A model generated the notes under the pieces. It made no database searches. It saw only the letters and a program-made list of their open reading frames with translations, and was not told the origin of the DNA. Both the position numbers and the translations under genes were made by a program. Positions 1 to 10,090 of a stretch of 33,972 nt of DNA are shown one piece after another (position 1 is the first letter of the stretch; every line of letters begins with the position of its first letter). This DNA is from Gammaproteobacteria bacterium (GTDB lineage Bacteria; Pseudomonadota; Gammaproteobacteria; DSM-16500): assembly GCA_031291255.1 (NCBI GenBank), contig JARLJN010000102.1, positions 1 through 33,972 of the forward strand, in the 5' to 3' direction.

Positions 1-119
1 AAGTTAAAACATCACACGCATTATATAGGAAGAGAAAAGGATTTCTTCTTAAATAAAGTTAAAACATCACACGCATTATATAGGAAGAGAAAAGGATTTC
101 TTCTTAAATAAAGTTAAAA
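1..119. repeat. Tandem direct repeat, 55-bp period
   Basis: Two identical 55-bp units (1-55 and 56-110) are followed by the first nine bases of a third (111-119). No gene overlaps it. It lies beyond the 3' end of the suc genes and is cut by the window edge, so the true copy number may be higher. Nothing in the unit identifies a protein-binding site; each unit holds a purine-rich stretch followed by TTTCTTCTT. Confidence 0.95.
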
Positions 120-177
120 GTTTTTTTCTCGCCGATCTAAACAATAAACAAAGTTAACCTCATACCCTAAGTTGATT

Positions 178-213
178 CCCCTCTCTTCCCATGCTTTATG
201 TGGGAGGAGAGGG
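178..213. repeat. Hairpin downstream of sucD
   Basis: The arms CCCTCTCTTCCCA (near 179-191) and TGGGAGGAGAGGG (201-213) pair with one mismatch around a loop of about nine bases, 30 bases past the sucD stop on the minus strand. It could help end the suc transcript, but there is no T-run immediately after it on the minus strand, so it is not a standard intrinsic terminator. Confidence 0.5.
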
Positions 214-242
214 CCAGGGAGAGGAGGGTTAAAACTTCGTTA

Positions 243-1127
243 TTAACCTGCAACAGTCTGCAATACTTTGGCAGCCATAGCACCCATATCAGCAGGTGAG
301 GCTACTGTATGCACACCAGCTGCTTCAAGAGCCGCAAACTTCTCAGCTGCTGTTCCTTTACCGCCAGCAATGATCGCGCCCGCATGACCCATACGTTTGC
401 CTTCAGGTGCGGTGACACCAGCAATATATGAAACGACAGGTTTAGTTATGTGATGCTTGATGTATTCAGCTGCTTCATCTTCTGCTGTACCACCAATTTC
501 ACCTACCATAATAATAATTTCTGTTTTAGGATCTTTTTCAAACATAGCTAAAACATCGATAAAATTAGTGCCTGGAATCGGATCACCACCTATACCTACG
601 CAAGTGCTTTGTCCTAAACCTAAATCAGTGGTTTGCTTAACAGCTTCATATGTTAATGTGCCGGAACGAGAAACAATACCCACCTTGCCAGGTAAGTGTA
701 TGTTGCCAGGCATGATACCAATCTTACATTCACCTGGTGTGATGACACCTGGGCAGTTAGGTCCTATCAATCTCACGCCTGGATGTTGATCCAAGTATGC
801 TTTAACCTCCAGCATGTCTAACGTTGGAATGCCTTCGGTAATACAAATAATTAATTTAATGCCAGCATCAATTGCTTCGATAATGGAATCTTTGCAAAAT
901 GGAGCAGGAACATAAATCACAGATGCATCGGCTTGAGTCGCTTCAACCGCATCTCTTACCGTATTAAACACAGGTAAACCTAAATGCATTTGACCGCCTT
1001 TATCAGGAGTGACGCCGCCTACCATTTTCGTGCCGTATGCAATGGCTTGTTCAGAATGGAATGTACCTTGTTTTCCGGTAAAACCCTGACAAATTACTTT
1101 AGTGTTTTTATTAATTAAAATACTCAT
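243..1127 (-). CDS. sucD: Succinyl-CoA synthetase alpha subunit
   Basis: Forms the alpha half of succinate-CoA ligase, which turns succinyl-CoA, ADP (or GDP) and phosphate into succinate, CoA and ATP in the cytoplasmic TCA cycle. The 294-residue length is normal. An N-terminal CoA-binding Rossmann domain includes the [10 protein letters not shown] segment (about residues 15-24), and the ligase domain carries the phosphohistidine at His248 in [10 protein letters not shown]. The start is firm: the sucC stop and this ATG share one base (TAATG at 1125-1129), so translation is probably coupled, giving equal amounts of the two subunits. It is the last gene of the sdh-suc block; a weak hairpin and a tandem repeat follow. 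No odd features. Confidence 0.98.
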   Translation of the reverse strand: MSILINKNTKVICQGFTGKQGTFHSEQAIAYGTKMVGGVTPDKGGQMHLGLPVFNTVRDAVEATQADASVIYVPAPFCKDSIIEAIDAGIKLIICITEGIPTLDMLEVKAYLDQHPGVRLIGPNCPGVITPGECKIGIMPGNIHLPGKVGIVSRSGTLTYEAVKQTTDLGLGQSTCVGIGGDPIPGTNFIDVLAMFEKDPKTEIIIMVGEIGGTAEDEAAEYIKHHITKPVVSYIAGVTAPEGKRMGHAGAIIAGGKGTAAEKFAALEAAGVHTVASPADMGAMAAKVLQTVAG

Positions 1128-2293
1128 TATTTCTCTCCTGCTGCTGCAACAACTTTTTTAGCAGCGTCAGTAAAACTTTGTGCCGCAATAATATTAAGAC
1201 CACTTTCACTTAATTTCTTAGAACCTAATTCAGCATTGTTACCTTCTAAACGAACAACAACTGGCAATTTAGTTCCGACTTCTGCAACCGCACCTATGAT
1301 ACCGTCTGCAATTAAATCGCAACGTACTATGCCGCCAAAAATATTCACTAAAATGGCTTTCACTTTGTCGTCTGATAAAATAATTTTAAATGCTTCTGTT
1401 ACGCGTTCTTTCGTTGCGCCGCCGCCTACATCTAAAAAGTTTGCTGGATTACCACCATTCAGTTTCACTAAATCCATGGTTGCCATTGCAAGTCCTGCAC
1501 CGTTTACCATGCAGCCTATATCACCATCTAATGCTATGTAATTCAGTTCCCAATCACGTGCACGATTTTCACGTTCATCTTCTTGAGAGGTATCACGCAT
1601 AGCCAATAACTTTGGTTGACGATAAAGTGCATTATCATCAATATTAATTTTTCCATCTAGGCATAACAAATTACCGTCTTTAGTAATCACAAGTGGATTG
1701 ATTTCTAATAAACTGAAATCACATTCCACAAACATTTTACCAAGGCCTAATAATAATTTAGTAAATTGTTTAATTTGATCGCCTTTCAATCCTAATGAAA
1801 ATCCTAATTCACGTGCTTGAAAAGGCAGTACGCCCAACATAGGATCTACAGTCACATACAGAATTTTTTCAGGAGATTTTTCTGCAACTTTTTCGATTTC
1901 AACGCCGCCTTCAGTAGACGCCATGATAACAACGCGTTGTTTCGCACGATCAATCACCGCACCTAAATAAAGTTCTTGTGCTATATCGCAAGGCTCTTCA
2001 ATCAATACTTGACTAACAGGCTGGCCTTCTTCTGTCGTTTGGTATGTTACTAAACGAGTACCTAACATGCCTTCAACGGCATTTGATAATTCTTCTTTGG
2101 TTGAAACTATTTTTACGCCGCCCGCTTTACCGCGACCGCCCGCATGAACTTGCGCTTTGACTACCCATCTTTCAGTAGGAATTTTATTTGCAGCAACAAG
2201 TGCTTCTGCAACTGTAGTTGCAACAATACCAGATGAAACTGGCAAGCCATATTCAGCTAATAGTTGCTTAGCCTGATACTCATGTAAATTCAT
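1127..2293 (-). CDS. sucC: Succinyl-CoA synthetase beta subunit (ADP-forming type)
   Basis: Beta subunit of succinate-CoA ligase; it binds the nucleotide and Mg and partners SucD. The 388 residues equal the E. coli length, and key positions keep E. coli numbering: an N-terminal ATP-grasp fold with Lys46 and the glycine-rich [10 protein letters not shown] (50-59), then the Mg ligands Glu197/Asn199 in LLEINPL and Asp213 in CLDGK. The C-terminal CoA-ligase domain has [11 protein letters not shown] and DVGGGA. The start is supported by AGGAA about nine bases upstream. A 209-bp gap filled with palindromic repeats separates it from sucB, so sucCD may be partly uncoupled from sucAB; it overlaps sucD by one base. 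Confidence 0.98.
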   Translation of the reverse strand: MNLHEYQAKQLLAEYGLPVSSGIVATTVAEALVAANKIPTERWVVKAQVHAGGRGKAGGVKIVSTKEELSNAVEGMLGTRLVTYQTTEEGQPVSQVLIEEPCDIAQELYLGAVIDRAKQRVVIMASTEGGVEIEKVAEKSPEKILYVTVDPMLGVLPFQARELGFSLGLKGDQIKQFTKLLLGLGKMFVECDFSLLEINPLVITKDGNLLCLDGKINIDDNALYRQPKLLAMRDTSQEDERENRARDWELNYIALDGDIGCMVNGAGLAMATMDLVKLNGGNPANFLDVGGGATKERVTEAFKIILSDDKVKAILVNIFGGIVRCDLIADGIIGAVAEVGTKLPVVVRLEGNNAELGSKKLSESGLNIIAAQSFTDAAKKVVAAAGEK

Positions 2294-2332
2294 TCTTGTT
2301 TCCTCGTCATTGTATTTAAAACTCTTTATTTT

Positions 2333-2485
2333 CCCGGACTCGCTACGCTTAGTCCGGGCTACATCAGCCCAAATTTAATTGTATCCCGTCGTAGCCCGGA
2401 TTAAGCGCAGCGAATCCGGGATATTTATTAACCCAAATTTAATTGTATCCCGTCGTAGCCCGGATTAAGCGCAGCGAATCCGGGA
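2333..2485. repeat. GTAGCCCGGATT-family repeats with 64-bp tandem duplication
   Basis: The sucB-sucC gap holds three palindromic units of the window's commonest repeat family: 2333-2362, about 2391-2420 and about 2455-2484. Each has CCCGGA...TCCGGG arms around a GCGC-containing centre. The last two lie in an exact 54-bp direct duplication (2368-2421 and 2432-2485, period 64), pointing to a recent local duplication. Read on the minus strand, they would form RNA hairpins between sucB and sucC. Confidence 0.9.
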
Positions 2486-2502
2486 GCACACCACTCTATA
2501 TT

Positions 2503-3666
2503 TTATATTTCTAACAACAGCCTAGCTGGATCTTCTAACAATTCTTTAATAGCAACCAAGAATGTGACTGAATCTTTACCGTCAATAATTCTGTGATCGT
2601 ATGAAAGCGCTAAATACATCATAGGACGAATAACGATTTGTCCATTTTCAACAACAGGACGTTGATCGATTTTATGCATTCCTAAAATGCCGCTTTGTGG
2701 AGAATTTAAAATGGGAGTTGCTAACAAGGAACCAAACACACCACCGTTAGTAATGGTAAATGTTCCGCCTTGCATTTCTTCCATGGTTAATTTGCCGTTG
2801 CGTGCTTTAACTGCGTATTCAGCAATTTGCGCTTCGATTTCTGCCATGCTCATTTGATCTGCGTTACGCAACACAGGAACAACTAATCCTCTATCAGTTG
2901 ATACCGCAACACCTATATCGAAATAACCATGATAAACAATATCGTTACCATCAATGGATGCATTCACTGCTGGGAAACGTTTTAACGCTTCTACTGCAGC
3001 TTTTACAAAGAATGACATGAAACCTAAACGTGTGTTATGTGCTTTTTCGAATTTATCTTTGTAACGATTACGCAGCTCTATCACTTCTTGCAAATTCACT
3101 TCGTTAAACGTAGTGAGCATTGCCGTATTTTGTTTTACTTCAAGCAATCTTTCTGCAATACGTGCGCGCATGCGTGTCATAGGAACACGTTTTTCTACAC
3201 GTGAACCTGATCCTTGTGTCACAACAGATAAAACATTTTCTTTTGTGATTCGACCACCTTTACCTGTACCTTGCACATTAGTCACATCAACTTCATGCTC
3301 TGCAACGACACGGCGTACAGATGGGCTAAGTGCAGCAGCTGCATTTGACGCTGGCTTAGCTGCTTCTTGTTGAGGAGCATCTGCTTTAGGTGCTTCACTT
3401 TTTGCAGCTACTGGTGCTTTAGCCGCAGCTCCCGCTTCTATGATTGCGATAATTTGATTAGCTTGAACCACATCACCTGTAGGCTTTAAAATTTCTTTCA
3501 AAATTCCATCAGCAGGTGCAGGCACTTCAAGCATGACTTTATCTGTTTCAAGATCAACTAAATTCTCATCACGAGAAACAGCATCCCCTACTTTTTTATG
3601 CCAAGTTGAGATTGTTGCATCAGCAACAGATTCGGGCAGCATAGGAACTTTTACTTCAATTGCCAT
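2503..3666 (-). CDS. sucB: 2-oxoglutarate dehydrogenase E2, dihydrolipoyl succinyltransferase
   Basis: Core of the 2-oxoglutarate dehydrogenase complex; it transfers the succinyl group from lipoamide to CoA. Domains in order: a lipoyl domain (1-75) with the lipoylated Lys43 in ETDKVML; an Ala/Pro-rich linker (about 80-110); a peripheral-subunit-binding domain (about 112-148) with [11 protein letters not shown] and GTGKGGRIT; and the catalytic acyltransferase domain (about 155-387) with His358 and Asp362 in YDHRIIDG. The succinyl rather than acetyl assignment follows from sucA next door and the single lipoyl domain. AAGGAAA lies six bases before the ATG. The gap to sucA is only 27 bp. No E3 (lpd) gene is in the window, so E3 must be encoded elsewhere. 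Confidence 0.97.
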   Translation of the reverse strand: MAIEVKVPMLPESVADATISTWHKKVGDAVSRDENLVDLETDKVMLEVPAPADGILKEILKPTGDVVQANQIIAIIEAGAAAKAPVAAKSEAPKADAPQQEAAKPASNAAAALSPSVRRVVAEHEVDVTNVQGTGKGGRITKENVLSVVTQGSGSRVEKRVPMTRMRARIAERLLEVKQNTAMLTTFNEVNLQEVIELRNRYKDKFEKAHNTRLGFMSFFVKAAVEALKRFPAVNASIDGNDIVYHGYFDIGVAVSTDRGLVVPVLRNADQMSMAEIEAQIAEYAVKARNGKLTMEEMQGGTFTITNGGVFGSLLATPILNSPQSGILGMHKIDQRPVVENGQIVIRPMMYLALSYDHRIIDGKDSVTFLVAIKELLEDPARLLLEI

Positions 3667-3693
3667 GGGGTTTTCCTTTTACAATTAATCAAA

Positions 3694-6525
3694 TTAAAAA
3701 GTGCTAGTAAGTGCTTCAGTAACTAATTTTTCTTGTTCTTTTAAATGTACCGATAAATATCCAACAGAAGGAGACGCTGCAGATGAACGACCTGCATAAT
3801 GTAATTTTTGAGTTTTCTCCAGACACTCTAATAAATAATGTTGTGTAGCATACCAAGCACCTTGATTTTTAGGTTCTTCTTGACACCACACTATAGTTTT
3901 TACGTGTTGATAGGATTTTAAAACTTGTTGCAAACGTTCTTGCGGAAATGGATATAACTGTTCAATACGTATAATTGCAATAGTGTTGAGTGAGTCTTTA
4001 CGTCTTTTTTCTAATAAATCGTAATAGACTTTTCCGCTGCACAGTATCACACGATCAACAGTTTTAGGATCAATTGCATCTATTTCTGGTATGACTAATT
4101 GAAATTCACCTTTCGTTAAATCTTCTAACGTTGACACTGCAAGATGATGACGCAATAAACTTTTGGGTGTCATCACGATTAAAGGTTTACGATAAGGTCG
4201 TATCATTTGACGTCGCAGCATATGAAAACATTGTGCTGGCGTCGTAGGCACACAAACTTGCATATTATTCTGCGCACACATTTGTAAAAAACGTTCTAAA
4301 CGTGCGGAAGAATGTTCTGGACCAGCACCTTCATAACCATGCGGTAAAAACATAGTTAATCCACACAATCTATTCCACTTTTGTTCGCCTGAACTAATAA
4401 ACTGATCTATCACAACTTGCGCGCCATTTACGAAGTCGCCAAACTGCGCTTCCCAAATCACTAAATTTTTTGGTTCTGCAGATGCAAACCCATATTCGAA
4501 TGCGAGCACAGCTTCTTCAGAGAGCAAAGAATCTATCACGTTAATTTGCGCTTGATCAGGTTTGATATGGCTTAATGGAATATAAATTTCATCGGTGTTT
4601 TGATCATGCAAAACAGCATGTCTGTGAGCGAAAGTTCCTCGACCAGCATCTTGTCCGCATAAACGTATAGGATAACCTTGATCCATTAATGTCGCGTACG
4701 CTAATGTTTCTGCATAACCCCAATTTAAAGGTTGCTCACCTAAAGTCATTTTTTGTCGTGCTTCTAACATTTTTTTAACTTGAGGTTGTACTACAAAACC
4801 ATCAGGTAGTTTTTCTAATTGTTTTGCTAAGTAGGTTAAACGCTCTGGTGAAAAACCTGTATCCGCAGGAATATTCCACTCTTTACCTATGAAGGGTTCC
4901 CAAGACACTGCGAATTCATAAGCTTCTTTATCCTGAACAGTTTCAACAACGCTGGTACCTGTATCGAGTGCCTTGCGATATTTATCCGCCATTTCAGATT
5001 CGGTTTTATCTGTAATCAAACCTTCTGCAATTAATTTATTAGCATACAAAGTACATGCAGGTGCAAGACTTCTAATAATTTTATACATAACAGGTTGTGT
5101 GGCTGAAGGTTCATCTGCTTCGTTATGACCATGACGACGATAACAAACCATATCGATGACTATATCTTTTTTGAATTGATTGCGAAAATCGACTGCTAAT
5201 TTTGCTGTAAAAAATATTGCTTCAGGATCGTTTGCATTCACATGTAATACTGGTGCTTGAACCATTTTTGCAATATCAGTGCAATACAAAGTTGAACGAG
5301 CATCTTTAGGATTACTAATAGTAAATCCAACTTGATTATTAATGACTATGTGTATAGATCCACCCACACAAAACCATCTCGCTTGTGACATACTAAATGT
5401 TTCAGCTACTACACCCTGACCTGCGAATGCAGCATCACCGTGTATTTGTAATGGCATTACTAATTTTTGATCTTTGTCACGACGACGACGTTGTCTGGAA
5501 CGTACAGATCCTTGAACAACTGGAGAAACAATTTCTAAATGCGATGGATTGAATGCTAATGCAAGATGGACTGAACCTGTTTTAGTTTTAATATCAGCAG
5601 AATATCCCATGTGATATTTAACATCACCAGAATTTTTTTCATCGATATTTTTTCCTTCGAATCCTGCAAAAACTTTTGCTGCTGTTTGACCTAATACATT
5701 GACTAACACATTTAATCGACCACGGTGTGCCATACCAATAATAGCTTCTTTTATACCGTTATCAGCACTGTGATTGATAATCGTATCTAACAATGGAATT
5801 AAACTATCGCCGCCTTCTAATGAAAATCTTTTTTGGCCTACGTATTTAAAACCAAGATATTTTTCTAAACCATCTGCAACAACTAATCGATCAAGTAAAT
5901 GTAATTTTTCTTCTTTAGTCGGATTAAACCCCAACCAAACTTGTTCCATTCTTTTTTGTAGCCACAACACTTCATCCGTTTGGTTAATATGCATATATTC
6001 AATACCTATGGTACTGCTATATGTTTTACGTAATGTGTCGTAAATTTCTTGCAAGGTAGCTGCTGATTTATTTGATACAACTAAAGTACCCACATCAAAA
6101 ACAGTTTTAAGATCAGCATCAGTAAATCCGTAATAAGATAACTGTAACTGTGGATTGTCTGTTTTCTTAGACAAACCAAGTGGATCTAAGTTTGCTTGCA
6201 AATGTCCAAAACTGCGATAAGCAGAAATTAAATTAATTACTTTTTCTTGTTTATGTATATGTGTGACATCGCCAGATTGAACTTCAACAACATTATTTTT
6301 ATTTTTACTTAGCTCGAGAAAATAATCTCGAATATCTGCATGAGATACATCTGGACTTGAAGGTGAATTTTGATTTAACTGATCAAAGTAATTACGCCAT
6401 TCAGTAGTGACATCATTGGGATTTTGCAAATATTTTTCGTAAAGCTCGTCTAGATAAGTGTCACTGCCACCAGACAGATAAGATTCTTTCCATAGTTCTT
6501 GCATGGTTTGTTCTTTTGTAGGCAT
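3694..6525 (-). CDS. sucA: 2-oxoglutarate dehydrogenase E1 component
   Basis: Thiamine-diphosphate enzyme that decarboxylates 2-oxoglutarate and succinylates the lipoyl group of SucB. About 943 residues, usual for the family. Seen: the N-terminal E2-interaction segment ESYLSGGSDTYLDELY; the GMAHRGRLNVL motif; the ThDP/Mg region HGDAAFAGQGVVAETF; GHNEADEPSATQP; and the C-terminal transketolase domains. Start choice is uncertain. The upstream ATG at 6525 has only a weak GACGG ahead of it. Met8 (ATG at 6504) gives MQELWKESYLSGG, which lines up better with the E. coli N-terminus (MQNSALKAW...SSYLSG). A 79-bp hairpin repeat lies between this gene and sdhB, so the suc transcript may be attenuated or separately regulated. 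Confidence 0.97.
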   Translation of the reverse strand: MPTKEQTMQELWKESYLSGGSDTYLDELYEKYLQNPNDVTTEWRNYFDQLNQNSPSSPDVSHADIRDYFLELSKNKNNVVEVQSGDVTHIHKQEKVINLISAYRSFGHLQANLDPLGLSKKTDNPQLQLSYYGFTDADLKTVFDVGTLVVSNKSAATLQEIYDTLRKTYSSTIGIEYMHINQTDEVLWLQKRMEQVWLGFNPTKEEKLHLLDRLVVADGLEKYLGFKYVGQKRFSLEGGDSLIPLLDTIINHSADNGIKEAIIGMAHRGRLNVLVNVLGQTAAKVFAGFEGKNIDEKNSGDVKYHMGYSADIKTKTGSVHLALAFNPSHLEIVSPVVQGSVRSRQRRRRDKDQKLVMPLQIHGDAAFAGQGVVAETFSMSQARWFCVGGSIHIVINNQVGFTISNPKDARSTLYCTDIAKMVQAPVLHVNANDPEAIFFTAKLAVDFRNQFKKDIVIDMVCYRRHGHNEADEPSATQPVMYKIIRSLAPACTLYANKLIAEGLITDKTESEMADKYRKALDTGTSVVETVQDKEAYEFAVSWEPFIGKEWNIPADTGFSPERLTYLAKQLEKLPDGFVVQPQVKKMLEARQKMTLGEQPLNWGYAETLAYATLMDQGYPIRLCGQDAGRGTFAHRHAVLHDQNTDEIYIPLSHIKPDQAQINVIDSLLSEEAVLAFEYGFASAEPKNLVIWEAQFGDFVNGAQVVIDQFISSGEQKWNRLCGLTMFLPHGYEGAGPEHSSARLERFLQMCAQNNMQVCVPTTPAQCFHMLRRQMIRPYRKPLIVMTPKSLLRHHLAVSTLEDLTKGEFQLVIPEIDAIDPKTVDRVILCSGKVYYDLLEKRRKDSLNTIAIIRIEQLYPFPQERLQQVLKSYQHVKTIVWCQEEPKNQGAWYATQHYLLECLEKTQKLHYAGRSSAASPSVGYLSVHLKEQEKLVTEALTSTF

Positions 6526-6554
6526 GATTAAACCGTCAATTAAATAAAGAATAT

Positions 6555-6633
6555 GTAGGTTGGGTTGAGCCCGCGAAACCCAACAATGGTATGCGCATAC
6601 ACTGTTGGGTTTCGCAAGCTCAACCCAACCTAC
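6555..6633. repeat. GTAGGTTGGGTTGAG-family long palindrome
   Basis: The left arm GTAGGTTGGGTTGAGC pairs with the right arm GCTCAACCCAACCTAC, and a second inner pair AACCCAACA/TGTTGGGTT extends the stem. It fills the sdhB-sucA gap and starts four bases past the sdhB stop. On the plus strand it is followed by a T-run; on the minus strand, the transcribed one, no T-run follows. It is a member of a dispersed family also found at 11462, 18219, 25326 and 33838. Confidence 0.9.
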
Positions 6634-6637
6634 GTTT

Positions 6638-7339
6638 TTATACGGAATCTTTAAGCATAAGTTCTTTTATGTGGTTAATGGCTTTAGTAGGGTTCAATCC
6701 TTTAGGACAAACATCTACACAATTCATAATGCCACGACACCTAAACAAACTAAATGGATCCACTAAATCCGCCAATCTAGATTCTTTTGCTGTATCTCTG
6801 CTATCCGCAATAAAACGGTATGCCTGCAATAATCCTGCTGGGCCTACAAATTTATCAGGATTCCACCAAAACGATGGGCACGAAGTTGAACAACATGCGC
6901 ATAGTATGCATTCATATAGACCATCAAGTTTAGCACGATCTTCTGGCGATTGTAATCGCTCTTTGGCAGGTTCTGGGTCAGTGTTTTGTAGGTAAGGTTT
7001 CACCTTTTCAAACTGCTGATAAAATTGTGTCATGTCCACAACTAAATCACGTACCACGGGTAATCCAGGCAGAGGCCTGATAATAATAGGCTCTTTTAAG
7101 GATGATATATGGGTCACACAGGCTAAGGCATTTTTGCCATTGATATTCATGCCATCAGAACCACAAACCCCTTCGCGGCAAGAACGGCGAAAGGTTAAGG
7201 AATCATCACCTATATTTTTTATAACAACTAACGCATCCAAAACCATGTTGCAACTATGCTCTTTGACATCTACGTCAAAATTCTGCATGTAAGGTTTGCT
7301 GTCTGTTTCTGGGTTATAGCGATAGATAGAAAAACGCAT
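6638..7339 (-). CDS. sdhB: Succinate dehydrogenase iron-sulfur subunit
   Basis: Electron-transfer subunit of respiratory complex II, between the flavoprotein SdhA and the membrane quinone site. All cluster ligands are visible. 2Fe-2S: Cys54, Cys59, Asp62 and Cys74 (the Asp in third position, as in E. coli). 4Fe-4S: Cys144, Cys147, Cys150 with Cys211. 3Fe-4S: Cys154, Cys201, Cys207; the division between the last two centres follows the family pattern. The 233 residues are close to the usual 238. GGGGATT stands six bases before the ATG, and the gap to sdhA is 10 bp, so it is co-transcribed with sdhCDA. It acts on the cytoplasmic face of the inner membrane. Confidence 0.98.
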   Translation of the reverse strand: MRFSIYRYNPETDSKPYMQNFDVDVKEHSCNMVLDALVVIKNIGDDSLTFRRSCREGVCGSDGMNINGKNALACVTHISSLKEPIIIRPLPGLPVVRDLVVDMTQFYQQFEKVKPYLQNTDPEPAKERLQSPEDRAKLDGLYECILCACCSTSCPSFWWNPDKFVGPAGLLQAYRFIADSRDTAKESRLADLVDPFSLFRCRGIMNCVDVCPKGLNPTKAINHIKELMLKDSV

Positions 7340-7349
7340 GTTTAATCCC

Positions 7350-9122
7350 CTATTGTTCTCTAGCCGAAAGTTTGATGGGTGCGACTTCTAAAGGCTTCAT
7401 ATTGATAGGACGAAATGCAATACGTCCATCTGCAAAATAAATTGAATGCTTAAGCCAATTTTTATCATCACGTTCAGGGTAATCATAACGCGCATGCGCA
7501 CCACGGCTTTCAGTACGCTCATTTGCAAGATAAGCTGTGGCCAACGCAGTGACCATAAGATTATCCAGCTCTAGCGCTTCTACACGCGATGTATTGAAAC
7601 AATTACTTTTATCTTGGATGGAAGCATGCTTTAAACGCTCTTGCAATTTTTGTAATTTCTTAAAGCCTTCTTGCATGGTGTCAGCAGTACGAAATACGCC
7701 AAAATCATTTTGCATCACATTTTGCAGCTCAGAACGAATTTGTTCTACGCTTTCGCCATTTTCATTAGTATTCCAATGATTAAAGCGTTTTAATGCATGC
7801 TCCAATTCTGCCGGTGTCGGTTCTCTATAACCTAAACCTTCACGCACAGCTTGTTGTACATGTAATCCCGCTGCACGTCCGAACACAACTAAATCAAGTA
7901 AAGAATTCGCACCTAATCGATTTGCTCCATGCACAGAAACACATGCACATTCACCCGCAGCATATAAACCTGGAACAACTTTATCTTTTCCGGATTCATC
8001 CAGAGTCAGAACTTGACCGTGCACATTGGTAGGAATTCCACCCATTAAATAATGGCAAGTCGGAACGACTGGAATAGGATCTTTCAGAGGATCTACGCCA
8101 GCAAATGTGATGGATAATTCACGTATACCTGGCAAACGTTCATTAATAAGCTGTTCACCCAAATGATCTATTTTTAGCAGTACATGATCACCTTTAGGAC
8201 CACAGCCGCGTCCTTCGCGTATCTCTATGGTGGAAGATCGTGCGACCACATCGCGACACGATAAATCTTTTAAGTGAGGCGCGTAACGCTCCATAAAACG
8301 TTCGCCATCTTTATTAATAAGATAACCACCTTCACCGCGAGCACCCTCAGTAATTAAAGTACCTGCACCTGCAATTCCTGTTGGATGAAATTGCCAAAAT
8401 TCCATGTCTTGCAACGGTAAGCCGGCACGTAACACCATGCCCAAGCCATCGCCCGTATTGATATGTGCATTAGTCGTTGATTGGAAAATTCGCCCTGCTC
8501 CACCGGTTGCTAAAATAGTGGCACGCGCTTTTAGAAATACAATTTCACTGGTTTCTATGCACATCGCAATAACGCCAGCGATGCCTTCCTCAGTTTTAAC
8601 GAGGTCTATTGCAAACCACTCATTGTAAAACTGAGTTTTCACTTCTATGTTTTTTTGATACATAGTATGCAACATAGCATGACCCGTACGGTCAGCTGCG
8701 CAACATGTACGATGCACCACTTCTTTACCATAATTACGGCTTTGACCGCCAAACGCTCTTTGATAAATTTTACCATCGTCTAAACGCGAAAAAGGCAAAC
8801 CCATATGTTCGAGTTCGTAAACAGCTTGAGGTGCATTTTTACACATGTATTCGATAGCATCTTGATCTCCTAAAAAATCAGACCCAGTGACTGTGTCATA
8901 CATATGCCAACGCCAATCATCACTACCGTCTGTATTTCCCAAAGCAGCATTAATTCCGCCTTGCGCAGAAACAGTATGTGATCGAGTAGGAAACACTTTA
9001 GAAACAACAGCCACACGCAAACCAGACTGAGCCAGCTCTATAGAAGCACGCAGGCCTGCCCCGCCTCCGCCTACTATAATGGCATCAAATGATTGTGTAG
9101 CTAAATTCATAACAGAATTCAT
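7350..9122 (-). CDS. sdhA: Succinate dehydrogenase flavoprotein subunit
   Basis: Catalytic subunit of complex II; it oxidises succinate to fumarate using covalent FAD. I choose the ATG at 9122 (590 residues; E. coli has 588). It lies four bases after the sdhD stop and has a GGGGTG element nine bases upstream. The frame stays open to 9179, but that start would overlap sdhD by 53 bp and add 19 residues that the family lacks. With this start: FAD dinucleotide fold IIVGGGGAG (15-23), the FAD-linked His49 in [10 protein letters not shown], the HPTGIAGAG and TEGARGEGG substrate loops, [10 protein letters not shown], and the C-terminal [12 protein letters not shown]. Part of sdhCDAB. Confidence 0.97.
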   Translation of the reverse strand: MNSVMNLATQSFDAIIVGGGGAGLRASIELAQSGLRVAVVSKVFPTRSHTVSAQGGINAALGNTDGSDDWRWHMYDTVTGSDFLGDQDAIEYMCKNAPQAVYELEHMGLPFSRLDDGKIYQRAFGGQSRNYGKEVVHRTCCAADRTGHAMLHTMYQKNIEVKTQFYNEWFAIDLVKTEEGIAGVIAMCIETSEIVFLKARATILATGGAGRIFQSTTNAHINTGDGLGMVLRAGLPLQDMEFWQFHPTGIAGAGTLITEGARGEGGYLINKDGERFMERYAPHLKDLSCRDVVARSSTIEIREGRGCGPKGDHVLLKIDHLGEQLINERLPGIRELSITFAGVDPLKDPIPVVPTCHYLMGGIPTNVHGQVLTLDESGKDKVVPGLYAAGECACVSVHGANRLGANSLLDLVVFGRAAGLHVQQAVREGLGYREPTPAELEHALKRFNHWNTNENGESVEQIRSELQNVMQNDFGVFRTADTMQEGFKKLQKLQERLKHASIQDKSNCFNTSRVEALELDNLMVTALATAYLANERTESRGAHARYDYPERDDKNWLKHSIYFADGRIAFRPINMKPLEVAPIKLSAREQ

Positions 9123-9126
9123 ATTA

Positions 9127-9474
9127 TTAAACACCCCATAAAATCTGTAGCGCCCAGAAAAAACAAGAGACCAAACCAAGAAATACTAGGGTCTGCAAAA
9201 TAAGTCCCAGAACAAAATTCTTAATATAATCCGTAAATACAGTCCATATGCCTACCCAAGCATGAAATAACAAACAGGTAATGAACAATATGCTCGCTAT
9301 TTTCATCCAGGCATGGCTAAACAAAGTATGCCAATCAGTAAACTCTAAACCAGGATGCGTTAAAAGATAGATGATTAAGCTAGTTGAATAAACAGCCATA
9401 ACGAGAGCTGAGACTCTTTGTACTAACCAATCGGTGAGTCCTTGATGACTAACACCTAAAACTGATTTCACCAT
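9127..9474 (-). CDS. sdhD: Succinate dehydrogenase membrane anchor subunit
   Basis: Hydrophobic anchor (115 residues, three predicted transmembrane helices at about 22-40, 55-77 and 85-112) that with SdhC binds haem b and ubiquinone. His71 in LFHAWVG and Asp82-Tyr83 in VFTDYIK sit at exactly the E. coli positions of the haem ligand and quinone-site residues. It overlaps the end of sdhC by 7 bp and ends four bases before sdhA, so it is coupled to both. Confidence 0.95.
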   Translation of the reverse strand: MVKSVLGVSHQGLTDWLVQRVSALVMAVYSTSLIIYLLTHPGLEFTDWHTLFSHAWMKIASILFITCLLFHAWVGIWTVFTDYIKNFVLGLILQTLVFLGLVSCFFWALQILWGV

Positions 9475-9842
9475 ATATAAATACCTGCAAGAACAGTCAG
9501 TAATAATGAAACAACAAGAGTAAGCATTGCAGTGAAACGACCACTTTTTAGCTCAACACCTATCTCCATATCCATCAATAAATGACGTATACCAGCCACA
9601 AAGTGATATAAAAAAGCGGCTATACAGAGCAAAGTGATGGTTTTACCGCTAGTAGAAGTAAACATATCATGAATATCTTGAAAGTTTTCTTGGGATTGTA
9701 ATGAGTACCCTAGCGCCCACAACATTAATGGAATTAATAAGAATAAAACAACACCAGAAATACGGTGCAAAATGGAAATAATAGCTGGAATAGGCTGTCG
9801 TATGGTTAAAAGGTTTAGATTTTTAGGTCTGGTATCTTTCAC
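9468..9842 (-). CDS. sdhC: Succinate dehydrogenase cytochrome b556 subunit
   Basis: First gene of the sdh operon (124 residues, three membrane helices at about 28-46, 66-88 and 103-123). Ser23 and Arg27 in SILHRISG match the quinone-site Ser27/Arg31 of E. coli, and His80 in LYHFVAGIRH matches the haem ligand His84. The start codon is GTG (9840-9842), preceded by AAGGAA nine bases upstream; no early in-frame ATG gives the conserved RP...LN...I...SILHR N-terminus. The promoter 9919-9947 stands ahead of it. It overlaps sdhD by 7 bp. Confidence 0.95.
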   Translation of the reverse strand: MKDTRPKNLNLLTIRQPIPAIISILHRISGVVLFLLIPLMLWALGYSLQSQENFQDIHDMFTSTSGKTITLLCIAAFLYHFVAGIRHLLMDMEIGVELKSGRFTAMLTLVVSLLLTVLAGIYIW

Positions 9843-9918
9843 AGATTACATTTCCTTGTTTTCATGAGACATAACTTAAAAAAAGAACAGTCATAAACGA
9901 TTAGCTTAAAACTGAGTA

Positions 9919-9947
9919 ATTATAACGAGCTATGGTAGGCAAATCAA
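9919..9947 (-). promoter_or_regulatory. Sigma70-type promoter of the sdh-suc operon
   Basis: On the minus strand TTGATT (9947-9942), a 17-bp spacer and a perfect TATAAT (9924-9919) lie 77 bases before the sdhC GTG. This leaves an untranslated leader of about 70 bases. The divergent gltA promoter lies about 145 bp away with a palindromic repeat between them. No ArcA or CRP site could be assigned by eye. Confidence 0.75.
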
Positions 9948-9976
9948 TTATTCTAACAATAGAGCAGTTCCCGTGT

Positions 9977-10068
9977 GTAGCCTGAATTGAGCGTTGCGAA
10001 AATCCGGGTAAGGTTTCAAAGATCCATGCCGACAATCCCGGATTTTCGCAACGCTCAATCCGGGCTAC
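9977..10068. repeat. GTAGCCCGGATTGAGCG-family palindrome between divergent promoters
   Basis: A GTAGCCTGAATTGAGCGTTG arm faces a CAACGCTCAATCCGGGCTAC arm, and the inner AAATCCGGG/CCCGGATTT pair continues the stem, around a loop of about 30 bases. Apart from this repeat and the two promoters, the 307-bp sdhC-gltA gap (9843-10149) shows nothing. An open frame read through the repeat (9901-10128, minus) is not a gene. Confidence 0.9.
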
Positions 10069-10090
10069 AAAACAAAATAACTTGCGGCGT

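Noticed and set aside
1..119. CRISPR array at the window start
   Set aside because: The units are directly adjacent and identical throughout, with no repeat-spacer pattern and no cas genes.
178..213. Standard intrinsic terminator for sucD
   Set aside because: The stem is present, but the minus strand has no T-run after it; kept only as a hairpin.
9123..9179. Longer N-terminus for sdhA starting at 9179
   Set aside because: It would overlap sdhD by 53 bp and add 19 residues absent from the family; the ATG at 9122 has a ribosome site and the right length.
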